Source: Icerya purchasi
Taxonomy: Eukaryota; Arthropoda; Insecta; Hemiptera; Monophlebidae
DNA length: 64,000 nucleotides
Assembly (NCBI GenBank): GCA_039619475.1
Contig: CM077115.1
Span: 589,521,643 to 589,585,642, forward strand
Reading direction: 5' to 3'
Shown: positions 11,570 through 24,528 of the stretch, one piece after another
Layout of the letters: each line of letters begins with the position of its first letter
How positions within the stretch are numbered: position 1 is the stretch's first letter
The notes under the pieces: generated by a model
Databases searched by the model: none
Told to the model about the DNA's origin: nothing
Seen by the model: the letters and a program-made list of their open reading frames with translations, nothing else
Program-made: the position numbers and the translations under genes

Positions 11570-13500
11570 CTAATAAAAAACGTATAGAAATGTATTCATA
11601 ACAATCAACGTGTGCAGTCATTGAAAACATTTTCGAACCATCCGGAAAGCGAATTGGAAGGACCTCTACATTTTTGTTGCGTTCAGTATTGAAAAGCAAA
11701 GTTGCATGGGAAGAGGCTTTAAATTCATAAATGTGTTCATAAGTTAGTTTTAAAATATTTAATGTTTTGCGAATATGTGTAAGATTAAAATAAAGTTAAG
11801 AAGTATGTGATTCGTATCTGAGTATATTTTTCGAAAAAAACATGATTCTACAAAAAAAATACTGAACAAAGCTCGGTCGCCCAGGTACTACTAATTGAAG
11901 CTGGCAGTTAAATACAGGCATAAAATCATTGTTGCCATAAAATCAACGAAGTACGAAAACGAAAATCATGTAATGTATAAATTTAATTACAAAGCAAATA
12001 ATGAAAATTCGAATCTTACTAATTTTCATAAGCTCCCCGTTTACATATTTAAAAATAAATAAACTTAAAAAAATGTAGAAGAATACTTATTTTTCTTGTG
12101 CTATGTACACAACATCAGGGCTAGAAGTATATATTGTATTTAAATAATATTAAACATAAGACTGCCCTTTGTTTATGCATTGACTCTGATTGATCACTAG
12201 TCTTGAGATTGTCTCATTTTGCTTTAGATCATTTTGGTTTCTTTACGTTTCGCACTCATATTATTCCAAAGTAAATTTAATTTAGTGTTAATGAGTTTAT
12301 AATTCTTTTTTTCTTGAATTAATATTATATTTAAAGTATGAAATAATCAAATCAAAAATATAACGGCGAAATTAAGAATTAGTTTGCTTACAAAATGTCA
12401 ATTAATCATTTTCAATCGGCGGTTTTCAAGATTTCTTTTGTTTGTATATTGTTTAAAAAAAATTACTTCTTATAAGAAACTGAAATGTTAATTATACATT
12501 CATTTAATGTATTATACCAATAAAAATGCGTGGAAAACAATGTAGGCAATAATTTCCTATCATGACAGATTTAAACTAAAGTAAAATTGAAATTAAATTA
12601 TAGGCATATCTGGGAAAATCAAAATCGACCTGGATTCTAGATTTCATTAAAAAGTTTTATTCGTTCCTTTTGATTATATAAAGTTTTCCCCGCCATCTTC
12701 ACGAAGTTTAAATTTTAGTTGCCTTCCGAAGATTTTCAAATAGTAGAGGAAATCGATGATGCTATTCGTCTGTTAAACGAAGATTAAAACGTAAACACAA
12801 GGCTGGTGCGATCCCTTTTAGCAGTTAACACTAAGAGCACCATATGAATAGATACGTTGGATAGTCATCCCCTACCTTTACGTTTACAACAGTTATAATA
12901 AAAAACAGATTATCTGATAATACATTTATTCTAAAACTATTTAACGTCCTCTGTACCTTTCGGTACGGTAGCTTAAGCATTATTTACAGAAACCTAAATT
13001 AGCTGATTTAATTCTCTCATTTTAGTTTTCAAAGAAAGATTGACGAACCTAAAAGAAACACAATTTGAAAAAATATTTTGACGAAACATTATTTTATGTA
13101 AATATACATAAATTTTTATAAACATTAAGGTATGTTTATTTATTTTAATTTCCAATCAATCAAAAACGGATAGTTTTATATTAAGTTTTAAATTTATATT
13201 CGATTTCGACTATATTTTGCTTCGAAACAGTTGTTTCAAAATTACAACAAAATTTTTTTGTTGTTTTTTTTTTTTTTTTGCATACAATCTATCTGAAGAA
13301 ACAATGAGTAGCAGTGCGGATAATAAATAGAAAATAAATATGGATGGTTACCCACTGGTGATTAATCTTAACGAGATGTGTGGTTGTTTAGTCAGTAATA
13401 GTTATGATGTATGTTGTAACGGAATCTGGTTAATTTTTTAAGGCGTTTAGAACAGGCAAATTAGCGGCTAGCGGATTGTTGATGGAGCCGTTGTATATAT
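11570..13500. other. Non-coding AT-rich DNA
   Basis: I see no gene or defined repeat apart from short homopolymer runs, such as a T-run near 13,259-13,279. Confidence 0.4.
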
Positions 13501-13539
13501 TTTCCACTTAAACGTCTTATGCTTTTTTTTTTTTTGTTG

Positions 13540-14400
13540 GCACGTGTAAGTCTTTATTTATGTAATCGTGTTATGTACATACCAAGACGCTGAAACTGTA
13601 TTTCGTGAAATTTTGTCCTGAAAGCGCTGGACAATACCAAATGTCGAATTACTTGCTGTTTCCCATATTTCATCTCCGTGTATCCATATTAATTTCAATA
13701 TCGTTTTGTAGAGTAAAACTTTATTTTCTAGCAATAACATTGAGCGTTTACTTATTAGCCAATTCATGTTTCGAAGTTTTAAGTCAAGTTTACGTTTTAT
13801 GACGACGTAGTCTTTCCATGCGAGTAGCCGGTTCAAATGTAAACCTAAATATCCTACTCTGCGCGAGGCCGGTACTATTTGACCATCCGTTGCAACGGAT
13901 GACTTATTAGTTTTGTTCAGAGTAAATAAGACGTGACTAGATTTTGATTAGCGGACTTTGGTTTTCTACATTTTAAACTATTCTTCTAAACGTCTTAGGT
14001 GATCTTGGAGGTGCTCGGCTGCCACATTTAAAGCGCGATTAGCGAATAATATAGCTGAATCGTCAGTATATATGACTGTAGTATCATTTACCGGAAAGTC
14101 TGATGTATAAATTTGGTACAATGGTGGACCAAGACCACCATGTGGTACACTAGAACAAATGGCGTGTACAACAGGGTAGGTACCATTCACGTTTACTTGG
14201 AATTATCGATTCCTTAAATACGATTTGAATAGTACGTAGTATTGATAAGGCAGTTTTCTTTTGCCACTATGCCATACTCTATCGAATGCTTTACGAAATT
14301 TAAAAGAACGGCTAAACAATATTCCTTTACTTCAAAATAGCGGTTTATATCACAAATTATTCGATGTACCTGTTCTATAGTTCGTGCTTGTTCCCAACAT
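13540..14400 (-). pseudogene. Jockey-like reverse transcriptase fragment, decayed
   Basis: On the reverse strand, about 14,400-14,190 reads as a degraded palm (YFEVKEYCLAVLLNF, in place of the usual AVFLDVAQAF motif). About 14,190-13,980 carries the GVPQGS-like region (SSVPHGGLGPPLYQIYTSD) and a catalytic-site remnant, YTDD in place of FADD. The stretch 13,836-13,558 reads LLAWKDYVV, MNWLISKRS, ILKLIWIHGDEIW and IVQRFQ, the typical thumb and C-terminus of Jockey elements. Stops and frame changes lie between the pieces. It is a short, dead copy on the opposite strand from the other Jockey fragments at 1,990 and 17,958. Confidence 0.75.
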
Positions 14401-14765
14401 GGAACTATTAACGTAAAAATTTCAATAATCAGTAATCTCGATAATTATAATGCATTTCAGTTATTCATTGCATTATAAATAAAAAAAAAAAAAAAAAATC
14501 ACTACTCACTGAGAAGTGAATTAAACAACCGACTAGTTCTGTTTATTTTCATTCTAGTCACCGAGTGGTAAATACTTGAAAAAATTTAAACCGGTAATGT
14601 GAATAAAAGGAATAATGTGTTTATTTTATTTTTAATTTCAAATAATGCGTAGCAGTCGGGTGTAAATTAAAGATCAAGATGTATACTGTCGTTAACGATA
14701 ATCTATTAATATAAAATTATATATAAGAGGAAATTATGGAATAAGTATATGTATATTATATATAG

Positions 14766-14809
<44 letters not shown>

Positions 14810-17406
14810 GAAGTAGCAAAGGGAGAAAAATAGATACACGTAATGATCACTTGGCGTATGAAATTCGATGATTCACGTTAAACAGAAGAATTGCTTAAGA
14901 AAATAAAGCAGCAAAAGGAAATCGTTGTAGCCGTATTATAACGCTTATCTATGCGAATGCAGCGGCACAGCCGACACTTCTTTTGGCTTTCTGCTACCAA
15001 AACTAAATTTACCTAGAACTCTGGCTGCTATCGCGTTAGTATGTGACGGAGGAAAAAATTCTCTTCATACAGAGCCGGAAACGGATTTTAAATACCGCAT
15101 GGAAGACAGATATTTCCCCCATTTTATAGAAAAATAACGTATGCCGTATCGTTATTGCGAAGATGAGGAGAAAAAAAGGATGAGAACGCTTTTCAGCTTT
15201 ACACCCATTTCTCTTCCATTCAATATATCCACTAAAAAATGCCACTGAAATACCTGCAGTTTGCATTCAGCCACAAGTAACGTAATTGAGCTGATAAAAA
15301 ATATCCTGTCTCGTTTTATCCGCTCCGAGAAAAATATACCATCTGCAACCAGCAGATAAATTATTTAATTTTCTTCAATTTATACTTCATATCTAAGCTT
15401 CACAGTTCTCGAAGCCTGCAGAAAAAGAAACGAAACTTATTCCTACAAATTTTTATAAAGTTAAGTGATTAGTACAGAAAGTGTTCTTGCACGATATACG
15501 TGAGATTTTATTGAAAACTGATGAAACAATTATAGGAAGCAGTATCATACCTTTTTTTTCTATTGTTTCGCACGGAATTAAGCTAGCCTTGCACTTCAGT
15601 TCCATAATTTATATTTTACACGCATCGATTAACCGTAGTACAGCTGAAGCGCTAAATATAACAAAATTTATGATGTTATTTCTTATTGGCAGGACCGACG
15701 ACCCTATTTCAAATTATTCTTCTTCGTGTATCTATGGAAGGAAATTGTACGATCACTATATTTTTACATGTTACTTAATTTTTTACGTAATTGAACAACC
15801 TCTGCAACTACAAACTATGTATATGCTTAACTGAACCCACTTCTTCGCAATTACATGGCTCCAATTATATTGTTTTTTTTATTTCCGGTTAAAATGATAT
15901 AGTTTCCTTTGTCATATTAAGAGAAAACCAAGTATATTTCTACCGATTTGAATATTATAGTAGTATTTTCACGTGATTATTGATATTTTTTTCCTTTTTT
16001 TTTTTGCTGTAAGAGAATATTATTTCTTAACATCGTGTTATAATATCCTACTCAAAAATATCTAAAATGTTGTTGGTGGATAATCAAAAAAAATGATTTT
16101 GTAAATTCATCAATCGTAACTTGTGAAGTTTAGGATTGGAAAGAAAGGATACTATAGTGGTGTAATACAAACGTATCAGTTACCATTGGTATTTGAGCCG
16201 TTCTCTCTGTTGAAATTATATAGCAATTAATTGTTTCATGTGCTTGTTTTTTGCTTTCATTCCAAAATGTTTTTTAATAGAAAAACCTATCGCTTTATAC
16301 TTCATATTTACTATTCTCATTAACACGTAATATATAAAACACACAAAAAAAGGACTAATAAAATGAAAAAAAAAAAATAATCAAATTGAATTCAACAAAT
16401 AAATACAATAAATTCATATCGTAGGCGATGTTACGGTTCCACTCCCTTAAAGTTTAAATTAGTTCGGGCACCATTGAAGAAAAATTCTTCAAAATTAAGA
16501 AAAAAGAAGGGAAAAACATGAAAACAAAAGAGGAAAGGGAAGCCTTTCCTACCCGCCGCAGAGCGGTCCATAGCGTCCCTTACTCAAAATGCCTACCACG
16601 CGAACGCCAATCACGAAAATTGGACTAAACAAAACCGGGAGAACAAAAAACAAAATTAAATAAGATAATAGAAAAAATCGATATATTTCCGGTATCGCGG
16701 TTATTCTACTCGACTAGTTAATGATATCTTTCTAAATGCAACGTGCGACAAACGATAACCGATCGATCACGACGTTGATCAGACGGCGAAGAAAAAAGAA
16801 GCCCTCAGCTTTGCAAGACGCGTGTATTTACATGCTATAATAATTTGCGCAGCCGAGCAATTGTCTAGGCATCGCTTCCAATGCGAAATTTCCCATCAAT
16901 CGGAAATTGCAGATATGTCCGATACCTTTTTATCATCTCTAATATTTAATCGCAAGCCTCGACATATATTGTGACGTCATTCACACTCGCTTTTATTACT
17001 AACATAGACATACATACAATGATTTACATCTTAACGAGTTTTCGGAATTTTTCTAGTGCTACCCGATTACGTTTGCAACAAAAATTCCACATTTCCAAAC
17101 TCGGTACATATATATACTAGGGGATTGGTCTCGCTAGCGGCCCGTTCCTGCGGACTTTCAATTGTATTACTTTGTAAATTTTCATAAAGACTGCAGCGAT
17201 CACATATACACTGAAACCGCCAGCAGGGTAATATATGTAAAAGGAATATATTGCATTTAATTCGTTTCGGAGACGTTAGCATGCAGGTTGAAAAGAAAAT
17301 CAATACCGTAACTCACATAGAACCGGCTACGGAATTTTTAAACAATTTTTTTCTTAAAACTTGATTTTCACATATTTCAAAATTATATATATATATATAT
17401 ATATAT
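14401..17406. other. Non-coding DNA
   Basis: It contains an A-run near 14,480, a TA microsatellite at about 14,764-14,806, and a somewhat GC-richer patch at about 16,500-16,900 with no frame I recognise. A 117-codon open frame at 15,481-15,834 has no family resemblance. Confidence 0.4.
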
Positions 17407-17957
17407 TCAGGGCCGGATCATAGTCAAATGTCGCTGTGGGCTTAGTAATTTCTGCCGCCCTTAGAATAATTTATAAATTATTAAGTAATAAAAATACAAT
17501 CGAGTAACTAAAGTAAGAATGGACATAAAAGTTGAAAATTAATTTTCAGTTAAAAAATTTCATACATTTTTAAAACATACCGAAATTTTATTATAATTCT
17601 GTACGTACATTATTTTTACATGTATCAATTAAAGTTTACATTTTTTTATGACGCAATTTCAAAGTTGCAAATTCATTTATTATATCATCAAAGTTTAGAT
17701 TCTTTACAGACTGTTCTTCAATAAATAAAATAAATCATTTAACTTTTGATGAGATATTGTTGATCTAAAAAAATTTTTAATTCTTTTCATCGAAAGAAAG
17801 GAACGTTCTGCTGCTGATCATTTTGTTTAAAATAATGAAAGATAAATTCTAAACGCCGTAATGTCTAAATTAGGAAATACATTTTGTAAATGTTTACTTC
17901 GTATTAAATTTTCCATTTGAATAATAATATTTCCTTCATTATGATTATTTCTAGTTT
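17407..17957 (-). pseudogene. hAT transposase C-terminus with terminal repeat, interrupted
   Basis: On the reverse strand this region reads VFPNLDITAFRIYLSLF, then an AERSFL-like stretch, KRIKNFLRSTIS and NFDDIINEFATLK. Those are the hAT C-terminal dimerisation motifs (PNL...RIYL, SAERSFS.LK.IK..LRS). A stop interrupts it near 17,827. The start of the interval, CAGGGCCGGATC at 17,407, matches hAT terminal inverted repeats. The upstream part of the gene is separated from it by the Jockey insertion at 17,958-18,955. Confidence 0.75.
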
Positions 17958-18955
17958 TAGCGGATGTGCCAGTACTAAGGACGACAATAATCGCTACCTT
18001 TGCGGATGATATCTGTATTCTTGCTCGGCACAAAAACCCAGTGTACGCATCCTTGTTGACGCAGGAGCATTTAGCCGTTATCCAGCAGTGGGCGCTTAAG
18101 TGGAAGATTAAACTAAACCACCAAAAAACCAGACAAGTAACTTTCACTCTAAACGTGCAAAACTGTCCCCCTAATACAATAAATAATCAGCGCATAATTC
18201 AAGAAAATCATATTAAATACCTAGTTATGATATTAGATCGAAGACTTACATGGAGAAGCCATGTATCGTTCATCCGGCAAAAAATGGCTTCAAGAACTAA
18301 GGCTCTCAACAGCATAATAGGCAAAAAGTCACCAGTGAGCTTGAAATTCAAGAGGCTAGTTTATCTTTCAGTCATAGCGCCAGTCTGGAGATACGGATTA
18401 GAAGTATATGGAGCCACTGCGAAGAGTAACCTAAATAGGGTTCAACAGTTCCAATCGAAAACGTTGAGGCAATTGGCAGACGCACCGTACTATGTATCGA
18501 ATCACACTCTACATACAGACCTGGATGTTCCATACGTAAACGATTTATACTTAAAACAATACAAACACTTTTATGAGGCTCTTCAACTCAATTAAAATCC
18601 AGAGGTATCGAACATCAGTCGCTGGGATCAGCCGAGGAGGCTCAAAAGAACATGGGCCGGTGACGCCCTAGGTGTTAGATGCGATAGATAACATCGTCGT
18701 TAATACTTCAGCCGTCGAACGAATAAAATCCAGCGCCATAGTAAACAGTATTAGATATCAGAAGCAGAAGATAACTCCGCCACTAACATCTCGGATGAGA
18801 AAGGAATGAACTTCAAATTATAGTAATCAGTTTTCCGATCGACTAATGCTTATGCTGCCGCTGGGTAACTGAGTGTTAAAAAAAAAATAAAATAAAATAA
18901 TAGTCCCGTCGATTATGGTCTTAGGGCCGATGTGATGTAAAAAAAAAAAAAAAAA
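17958..18955 (+). mobile_element. 5'-truncated Jockey element with poly(A) tail
   Basis: The element begins inside the reverse transcriptase palm and keeps one open frame of about 209 codons to 18,595. ATFADDICILA carries the catalytic Asp pair, followed by HIKYLVMILDRRLTWRSH, APVWRYGLEVYG and the C-terminal RVQQFQSKTLRQL, all typical of Jockey. About 340 bp of 3' UTR end in an A-run at 18,939-18,955. Only the 3' kilobase inserted, the usual result of incomplete reverse transcription. It lands inside a hAT transposase gene on the opposite strand, so it is younger than that hAT copy. Confidence 0.85.
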
Positions 18956-19250
18956 GGGTTATTTGAACATAGACACAACTTTTTTTTACTATTTTCGTTT
19001 AAATTTTTGTTCTTCAAATTAAATTTAACTACATGAAGTTGATCACGTATGTATTAATGAAAATGAATACACATTCTGAAATTAATAAATCTTCGAAATC
19101 TGTAAGGTAATTATTTATGAGTTTTTTTGCATATTCTATTAGATTTACTTCAGATGTCTCTTGATTTGAAATTGTTGAGATTAAAGTTGAATTCTTATTT
19201 AAAAATACCACACCAAAATTTATGTATCGATTAATCGATAAGTAACAACA
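18956..19250 (-). pseudogene. Upstream piece of the interrupted hAT transposase
   Basis: The reverse-strand frame at 19,211-19,029 contains EYAKKLINNYLTDFEDLLISE, which resembles the hAT segment just before the dimerisation domain (A..L...Y..DL...L..E). Its position on the far side of the Jockey insertion, and the same strand as 17,407-17,957, support one split gene. The left terminal repeat of this hAT is lost where the RTE fragment begins. Confidence 0.5.
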
Positions 19251-19257
19251 TTTTATT

Positions 19258-19950
19258 CAGCAGAATCAATGAAACGAAAACTAAAGTACTAAAATGTGAC
19301 AAAAAAGTAGATGATAAGGTGAACATAATAATAAATGGGAAACCGGTACAACAAGTAATAGAATTTGAATATTTGGGCAGAATGATAACAAAGGATGGAA
19401 GATCGGAGCAGGAAATAAGAAGGAGAATAGCCCAAGCAAAGAATGTATTTAGTAAAAAGCTAAGCCTCCTCTCTTCTAGAAATATAGAGTTAGATATCAG
19501 AAAACATTTCACAAAAAGCTTTATTTGGAGCGTTGCCCTTTATGGATGCGAAACGTGGATGCTGCTAAAGAAAAACAAGTGCGAATTAGAAGCATTTAAA
19601 ATGTGGTGCTGGTGACGCATGCTAAAGATAAAATGGACGGATAAAATTTCGAACCACATTGTACTATCCAGAGTAAAGGAAAAACGAAAAATGCTAAATA
19701 CAATAGAAAGAAGAAGAAATTCGACCATAGGACACGTAATACGCCACTCAATGTGGATTACCAGCTTATTAGAAGGAAAAACAATAGGGAAGACTCAAAG
19801 AGGGAGGCCTCGAAGGAGATTCATGGATGAAATAAAAGGAAGGAGGTCATACGCGGAAGTTAAAGAGTTAGCCAGAGCTCGAGAAGATCTAACACGTGGC
19901 CATGTTACCCACCAACCTTTGGGCTGAGGAGAAGATGATGATGATGAATC
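19258..19950 (+). pseudogene. RTE-like LINE C-terminus fragment
   Basis: The translation reads KVLKCDKKVDDKV, FEYLGRMITKDGRSEQEI, SVALYGCETWMLLKK, MWCW, then after an in-frame TGA at 19,613-19,615 RMLKIKWTDKI and GRPRRRFMDEI. These are the conserved C-terminal motifs of RTE-type and related LINE polymerases. The frame stays the same across the stop, so a single nonsense change separates the halves. The copy ends near a GATGATGATGAA repeat at about 19,934-19,949, the sort of short-repeat tail that RTE elements carry. It is 5' truncated and lacks the catalytic palm. Confidence 0.85.
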
Positions 19951-20879
19951 TTTCTTTGTGTTTTTTCCCATCCTGCTATCACTTTATTGTTATTGTGTTT
20001 TTTATAATGTTTTTAGAGTTGGTTTTTCCAGTTTTATAGAGTTTTTACTTTTGTTTGTTAAATGATCACAAAAATGAAATAAAGTGTACATTTATTATTC
20101 GTAATATATTATTTCCGCCGTTAGCGCGTTTATTCATCAGATTTAGTATTCAGAATAGTTTCAACAGATTATCGGCCGAGCACGCTTCCACTGCGCCACT
20201 CTGATTTGAGCACCTTTCGTCGTTTGGTACGGCAAGAAATAATATAAATAATTCTTCGCAAAATCTTCTAAATTTTATCGTATCAATATAAGATACCGCT
20301 ACTACTACCCTTGTGACTTTTCAGTTTTTCTTCCAGTCTTGTTTGATCTCTTATCATTTCAACCAGCCATTGTCTCGTGCACACTTCGATAATTCCCTTT
20401 AGCTGCTAATATAATCAAGGGTGTGGCCAGTCGATGAGCCGGGGGGGGGGGGATAAGATGATAGAAAGAGGATATGAGTTATAGGAAAAATAAAATTTAT
20501 AAGTTGTAAAGGCTTAATATTTTATTAAACAAAAATAAAATCTTAATTAAAACATAATTTTCGTGAGTTTCTGGCAAATTATTCTACTACTTTATTATAA
20601 AAGTCTTCCAAATTGTCCATGATTACGCTCCTATGAATACTTATCATGGTCAGTTGATTAAAAAGTTTCAAGGCTCCAGGAGCGGTGAGGCAGCTGTTCC
20701 TCCCGCCCGCAAGGGTATTTAAAAGTATTTTATAAAGTTTGATCGAAATTTCGTTTTTTTATGTAAAATTTTACTAGTCTATACCGCATTTCCTTTTTCG
20801 CTTACGTATTTATTACGCGGTTCAGTCGCTTTATTTGGTTTTTTTTTTTTTTTTTTTTTAGAATACATACGTTTTTTAC
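19951..20879. other. Non-coding DNA with dispersed repeat copy 2
   Basis: Holds the second copy of the dispersed repeat at 20,418-20,715 and a T-run at about 20,842-20,859. I see nothing else in it. Confidence 0.5.
20418..20715. repeat. Dispersed repeat, copy 2
   Basis: Same family and orientation as 7,246-7,530, with shared words such as GAGGATATGA and TCTTCCAAATTG. It carries an extra 20-25 bp near the right end and a G-run near the left end. Confidence 0.7.
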
Positions 20880-21540
20880 AAAAGGTTTCATTTGGACACG
20901 TGGTGGGCCCGTAACATCTCCACCGGGGAGACTCCACCGCCTTCAAACGGCGGATTTCGCGAATTTTTTTACATAATTTTTTTTTATCTCGTTAAAAGCC
21001 TAGAGCTCTGCTCGGCAGAGTGGATATCCGGTGGTGGCAAGCCGTTCTCTTGCCACTGGCGCCCGTTATTTTTGTTTATATATTTTTTTTTTGTAATATT
21101 CAATTATATTGGAAAATTGATATCAAAGATCGGATTCATATTAAATGGTGCTCCGAAAGAGGAAATAGCTTCAATTTATATCAAATAGCCCCCTCATCAA
21201 GGACTCGAGGAAGTCGTAATTCACTCGATAGCCTGAATTTGTAAAGGGACTCGAAAAGAGCATGAATTTGTAACAATAATCTTATCTTCAGGGGTACATT
21301 AGATACATAATTTGAGGATGCCCCTGTTTGAGCTGGAGTAGCTACACTACAAGAGTTCTGGATATTTAGTGAGTAGAAGGGGAGTACCAATTCTGGCGCA
21401 CAAAGGGATGCCGCCGCGTTAATTAGACCCCCTGGGGTGTGAGAACTAGAGCATATTCTTTTCCGCGGTCCGCCGGTAGCCACTGCCGCCGCCGCGAAGT
21501 GTGCCGCCCGCTCCCACACACGCATCGGTCGCTACCGTGC
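20880..21540. other. GC-richer unclassified stretch left of the palindrome
   Basis: This is noticeably less AT-rich than its surroundings, with the repeated word pair GGTGGTGGCAAG and CTTGCCACTGGC near 21,030-21,060. Open frames on both strands are below 145 codons and I recognise none. It may be part of an unclassified repeat. Confidence 0.35.
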
Positions 21541-22640
21541 TTTTTTCAAAATTCGGGGCGTAAGTATTCTAGCCGGGTTCCAAAAATCCTGCTATCGGAT
21601 CGGGCGCGCATCTCCATGCACCCGCATTCCCACGCATGGCGCGTTCTACTATTATGTGTATGTATTATACAGGAGTCTACATGTAATATATGTAGTGTAA
21701 TTTTTAATTTTAATTTCCGGGGGTTGGGAGGTGTAAAATTTTGGCGGAGTGTTAAAAACGTTCGAAACTCAACACTTAGAACCCAAATTTTGAAGGAATT
21801 TTCCGAGTCGTGCTCCATTCCAGCATTTTTTTTTTTTAAAAAAATTTTATTTTTTAAGAAGAATATCTGATGGTTCCAGCGATCGAATGAGGGCAGGCGG
21901 GTGTGCTGCTACGAGGGGTGAATTCCAGCCGTTCGTTCGATGTTTTTATTATTATTATTATTTTTAACGGAAATTTTTGAATGTTCCAGAACCGAACCAT
22001 TATGATTTTTCGTTGTTTTATTTTTAACGGAAATATCTGAACGTTCCAGAACCGAACGAACCGCGATTATTATAATTATTATTATAATTATAATTATAAT
22101 TATTAATTATTATTATTATTATTTTTAACGGAAATATTTGAACGTTCCAGCAACAGGTTGCTAGCGGCGCGGCGTGCAGCGCGTTCTACTATTATGTGTA
22201 TGTATTATACAGGAGTCTACATGTAATATATGTAGTGTAATTTTTAATTTTAATTTCCGGGGGTTGGGAGGTGTAAAATTTTGGCAGAGTGTTAAAAACG
22301 TTCGAAACTCAACACTTAGAACCCAAATTTTGAAGGAATTTTCCGAGTCGCGCTCCGTTCCGGCATTTTTTTTTTTTTTAAATTTTATTTTTTAAGAAGA
22401 ATATCTGATGGTTCCAGCGATCGAATGAGGGCAGGCGGGTGTGCTGCTACGAGGGGTGAATTCCAGCCGTTCGATCGATGTTTTTATTATTATTATTATT
22501 TTTAACGGAAATTTTTGAATGTTCCAGAACCGAACGATCGTGATTTTTCGTTGTTTTATTTTTAACGGAAATATTTGAATGTTCCAGCAACCGGTTGAGG
22601 GCGGCGCGGGGTGCAGGGGGTGAATTCCAGACATTCGTTC
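21541..22640. repeat. Tandem array with heat-shock-element-like motifs, left side
   Basis: Units of about 540 bp recur: a block from GCGTTCTACTATTATG (about 21,637 and 22,180) through GGGGGTTGGGAGGTG and CCAAATTTTGAAGG, then GAATATCTGATGG and a run of TTTTTAACGGAAAT...GTTCCAG submotifs. GAATGTTCCAGAA occurs at 21,979-21,991 and 22,517-22,529, and GAACGTTCCAGAA at 22,039-22,051; these fit the consensus GAAnnTTCnnGAA. The outermost bases resemble a Polinton terminal repeat region in position, but I could not define an exact terminus. Confidence 0.7.
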
Positions 22641-23249
22641 GAAATTAACTACCCGATCATCTTCGAGACCCTCGACGCCACCGATGGAATCCTGATCGCT
22701 ACACGTTCACACACACACACACGCACACGTCTAATATTTTTATTTTCAACGAATATTTTTAAATGCCACCCGCGAGGAATGGCGACTTTTAAATGGCTGA
22801 TGTATGCATCATCCAGGGGGAAGATAGTTACATCGGTCGATTGTTCACGGCCAAATCAAAGGTCCACATCTAGACGTACACTATTTGAACCTGTTCGACT
22901 ATCTCATTCATTTATACCCTTCGCGTTGTTCGGAGCGGCTGTGTTTGAGCGACATTGCCAAATACATTGTGATAGCAAGTGTTCGAAAGCCATCTTGAAC
23001 AGTATGTCTGAGAAGATCTATATTCCCGCGGTGTATAACGCCAATCACTATCGTAAAATTTTCTGTTATTTTCGAGTGTTACAAGAAAGGAATAGAATAC
23101 TAACCGTGCACTACGCCACCACATTTAATTTATATTCAAACGTCATTCATGCTACATCGTTTTTTCAAATTCTAAGCCTAAGTACAGAAATTTTAAAAAT
23201 GACCCTAAGTATAATATTTAAAAGCCTGAATCTAACCTAAGCAGCGTTC

Positions 23250-24528
23250 ACAACCCACACCTATAGACGATCCTGCATACGTTTAAGTCGACACCACGCC
23301 ATTAGTTTCCATATCATTCATAATATTATTTTCTACATCTAAGTATTATAGAATTAGCTTAAGTATTTTTATATTTTTCTGTATTCTCCGATCCCTTTGC
23401 AAAAGTGCACCGTCCATTCCTACGCTTCTATTCAACATAACGTTAGCCGCCGCGAGAGCGCACGCACCGTTCCCGCGCACGTTTCATTTATTCAAACTAC
23501 CATGTTTTTTCTTTCATTTTTTTTTTTTTTTTTTTTTTTAAATATTTAGAAGTCTAAGTATAATATTTAAAGCTTGAATCTAACATAAGTCTCCACTCAC
23601 CCTATCCCACCTATAGTTGGATCCCACGTATATATCCAACATAGCGTTAGCCTCCCTGAAAGCACTCGCACTATCGCGATTTTTTTTTTTTTTTTTTTTT
23701 TTTAATATTTCGAAGCCTAAGTCTAATTATTTCAAAGCCAGCAGCCTAAGTATATTTTTTACACTTCCAAACATTTCTTCCGACCGTTCATAATTTTTAT
23801 TTATTTACTTTTTTTCCCTGACTCTAAAAATAAATCCGTTGTGGCCTTCACCGCTAGGAATGCGCACACATCTTCTATTGTTAGTTTCCATATCATTCAT
23901 AATAATTATTTTTTTTTTTCGACTCTAAGTATTATAGAATTAGCCTAAGTATATTTTTATTTTCTTTCGCTATACAAACATTTTTTTTTTTTCGAGATCT
24001 TTTGTACTATATTTTTTCTCAAATATATTTACACACATGCAGGCAAGTTGCCATGCCGTTGATTTCGATCGTGCAACGCTGTCATTAAGTCTGCTGGGAT
24101 ATTACCCCTCGTATCTTTTCTTGTAAAATCCGGTTCGCATATACACACCTACACAATCATACTTAAGCCAAAAAACACCTGACAACGTCATTCATCTGTG
24201 TATATAACCAACTAACACCAAAGGAATGTGGTTTTTCTAGTGCAGCCCTCCCTTTTCAAAGCCCCCCCCCATCGAGCTAGAAAATCGAACGGATCTGTTC
24301 AGGCAGTCAGTATTAGTGTTATGTTAAACGTGTGGAATTTGTTGAAGCTGTGTGCTTCACGCGTTATTAAAAAATTGACAAGAACGTTAAAGTCAATAAT
24401 TTCATACGTTTTTTCTCTTTTTCTTTCTCTCTTTATTTTTTGTCTTTTTTCTCTCATTTTCATCGTTATTTTTTTCTCTCTTTTTTTCGCTCTTTTTTTT
24501 AGTAAAAATATTAAAATAATAATCAAAT
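23250..24528. other. Subterminal repeats and 5' region of the 331-codon gene
   Basis: Degenerate repeats with AGAATTAGCCTAAGTATA-like cores recur here at spacings of about 290-350 bp, for example near 23,352, 23,555 and 23,936. T-runs lie at 23,518-23,539 and 23,681-23,702. A TATATAA box sits at about 24,199. A polypyrimidine tract at about 24,407-24,502 ends in TTTTTTTTAG, which looks like a 3' splice site 27 bp before the start codon of the next gene. The mirrored stretch is 38,260-39,538. Confidence 0.5.

Noticed and set aside
15481..15834. A 117-codon open frame
   Set aside because: No recognisable family and no ATG-proximal or splice context; length is compatible with chance.
20892..21525. 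Coding frames on both strands in the GC-richer stretch left of the palindrome
   Set aside because: The frames overlap each other on opposite strands and contain no domain.
22611..23240. A 209-codon open frame, mirrored at 39,547-40,176
   Set aside because: It lies in the terminal array and subterminal repeats, has no domain, and its composition looks like non-coding DNA. Openness in both arms follows from the mirror identity.
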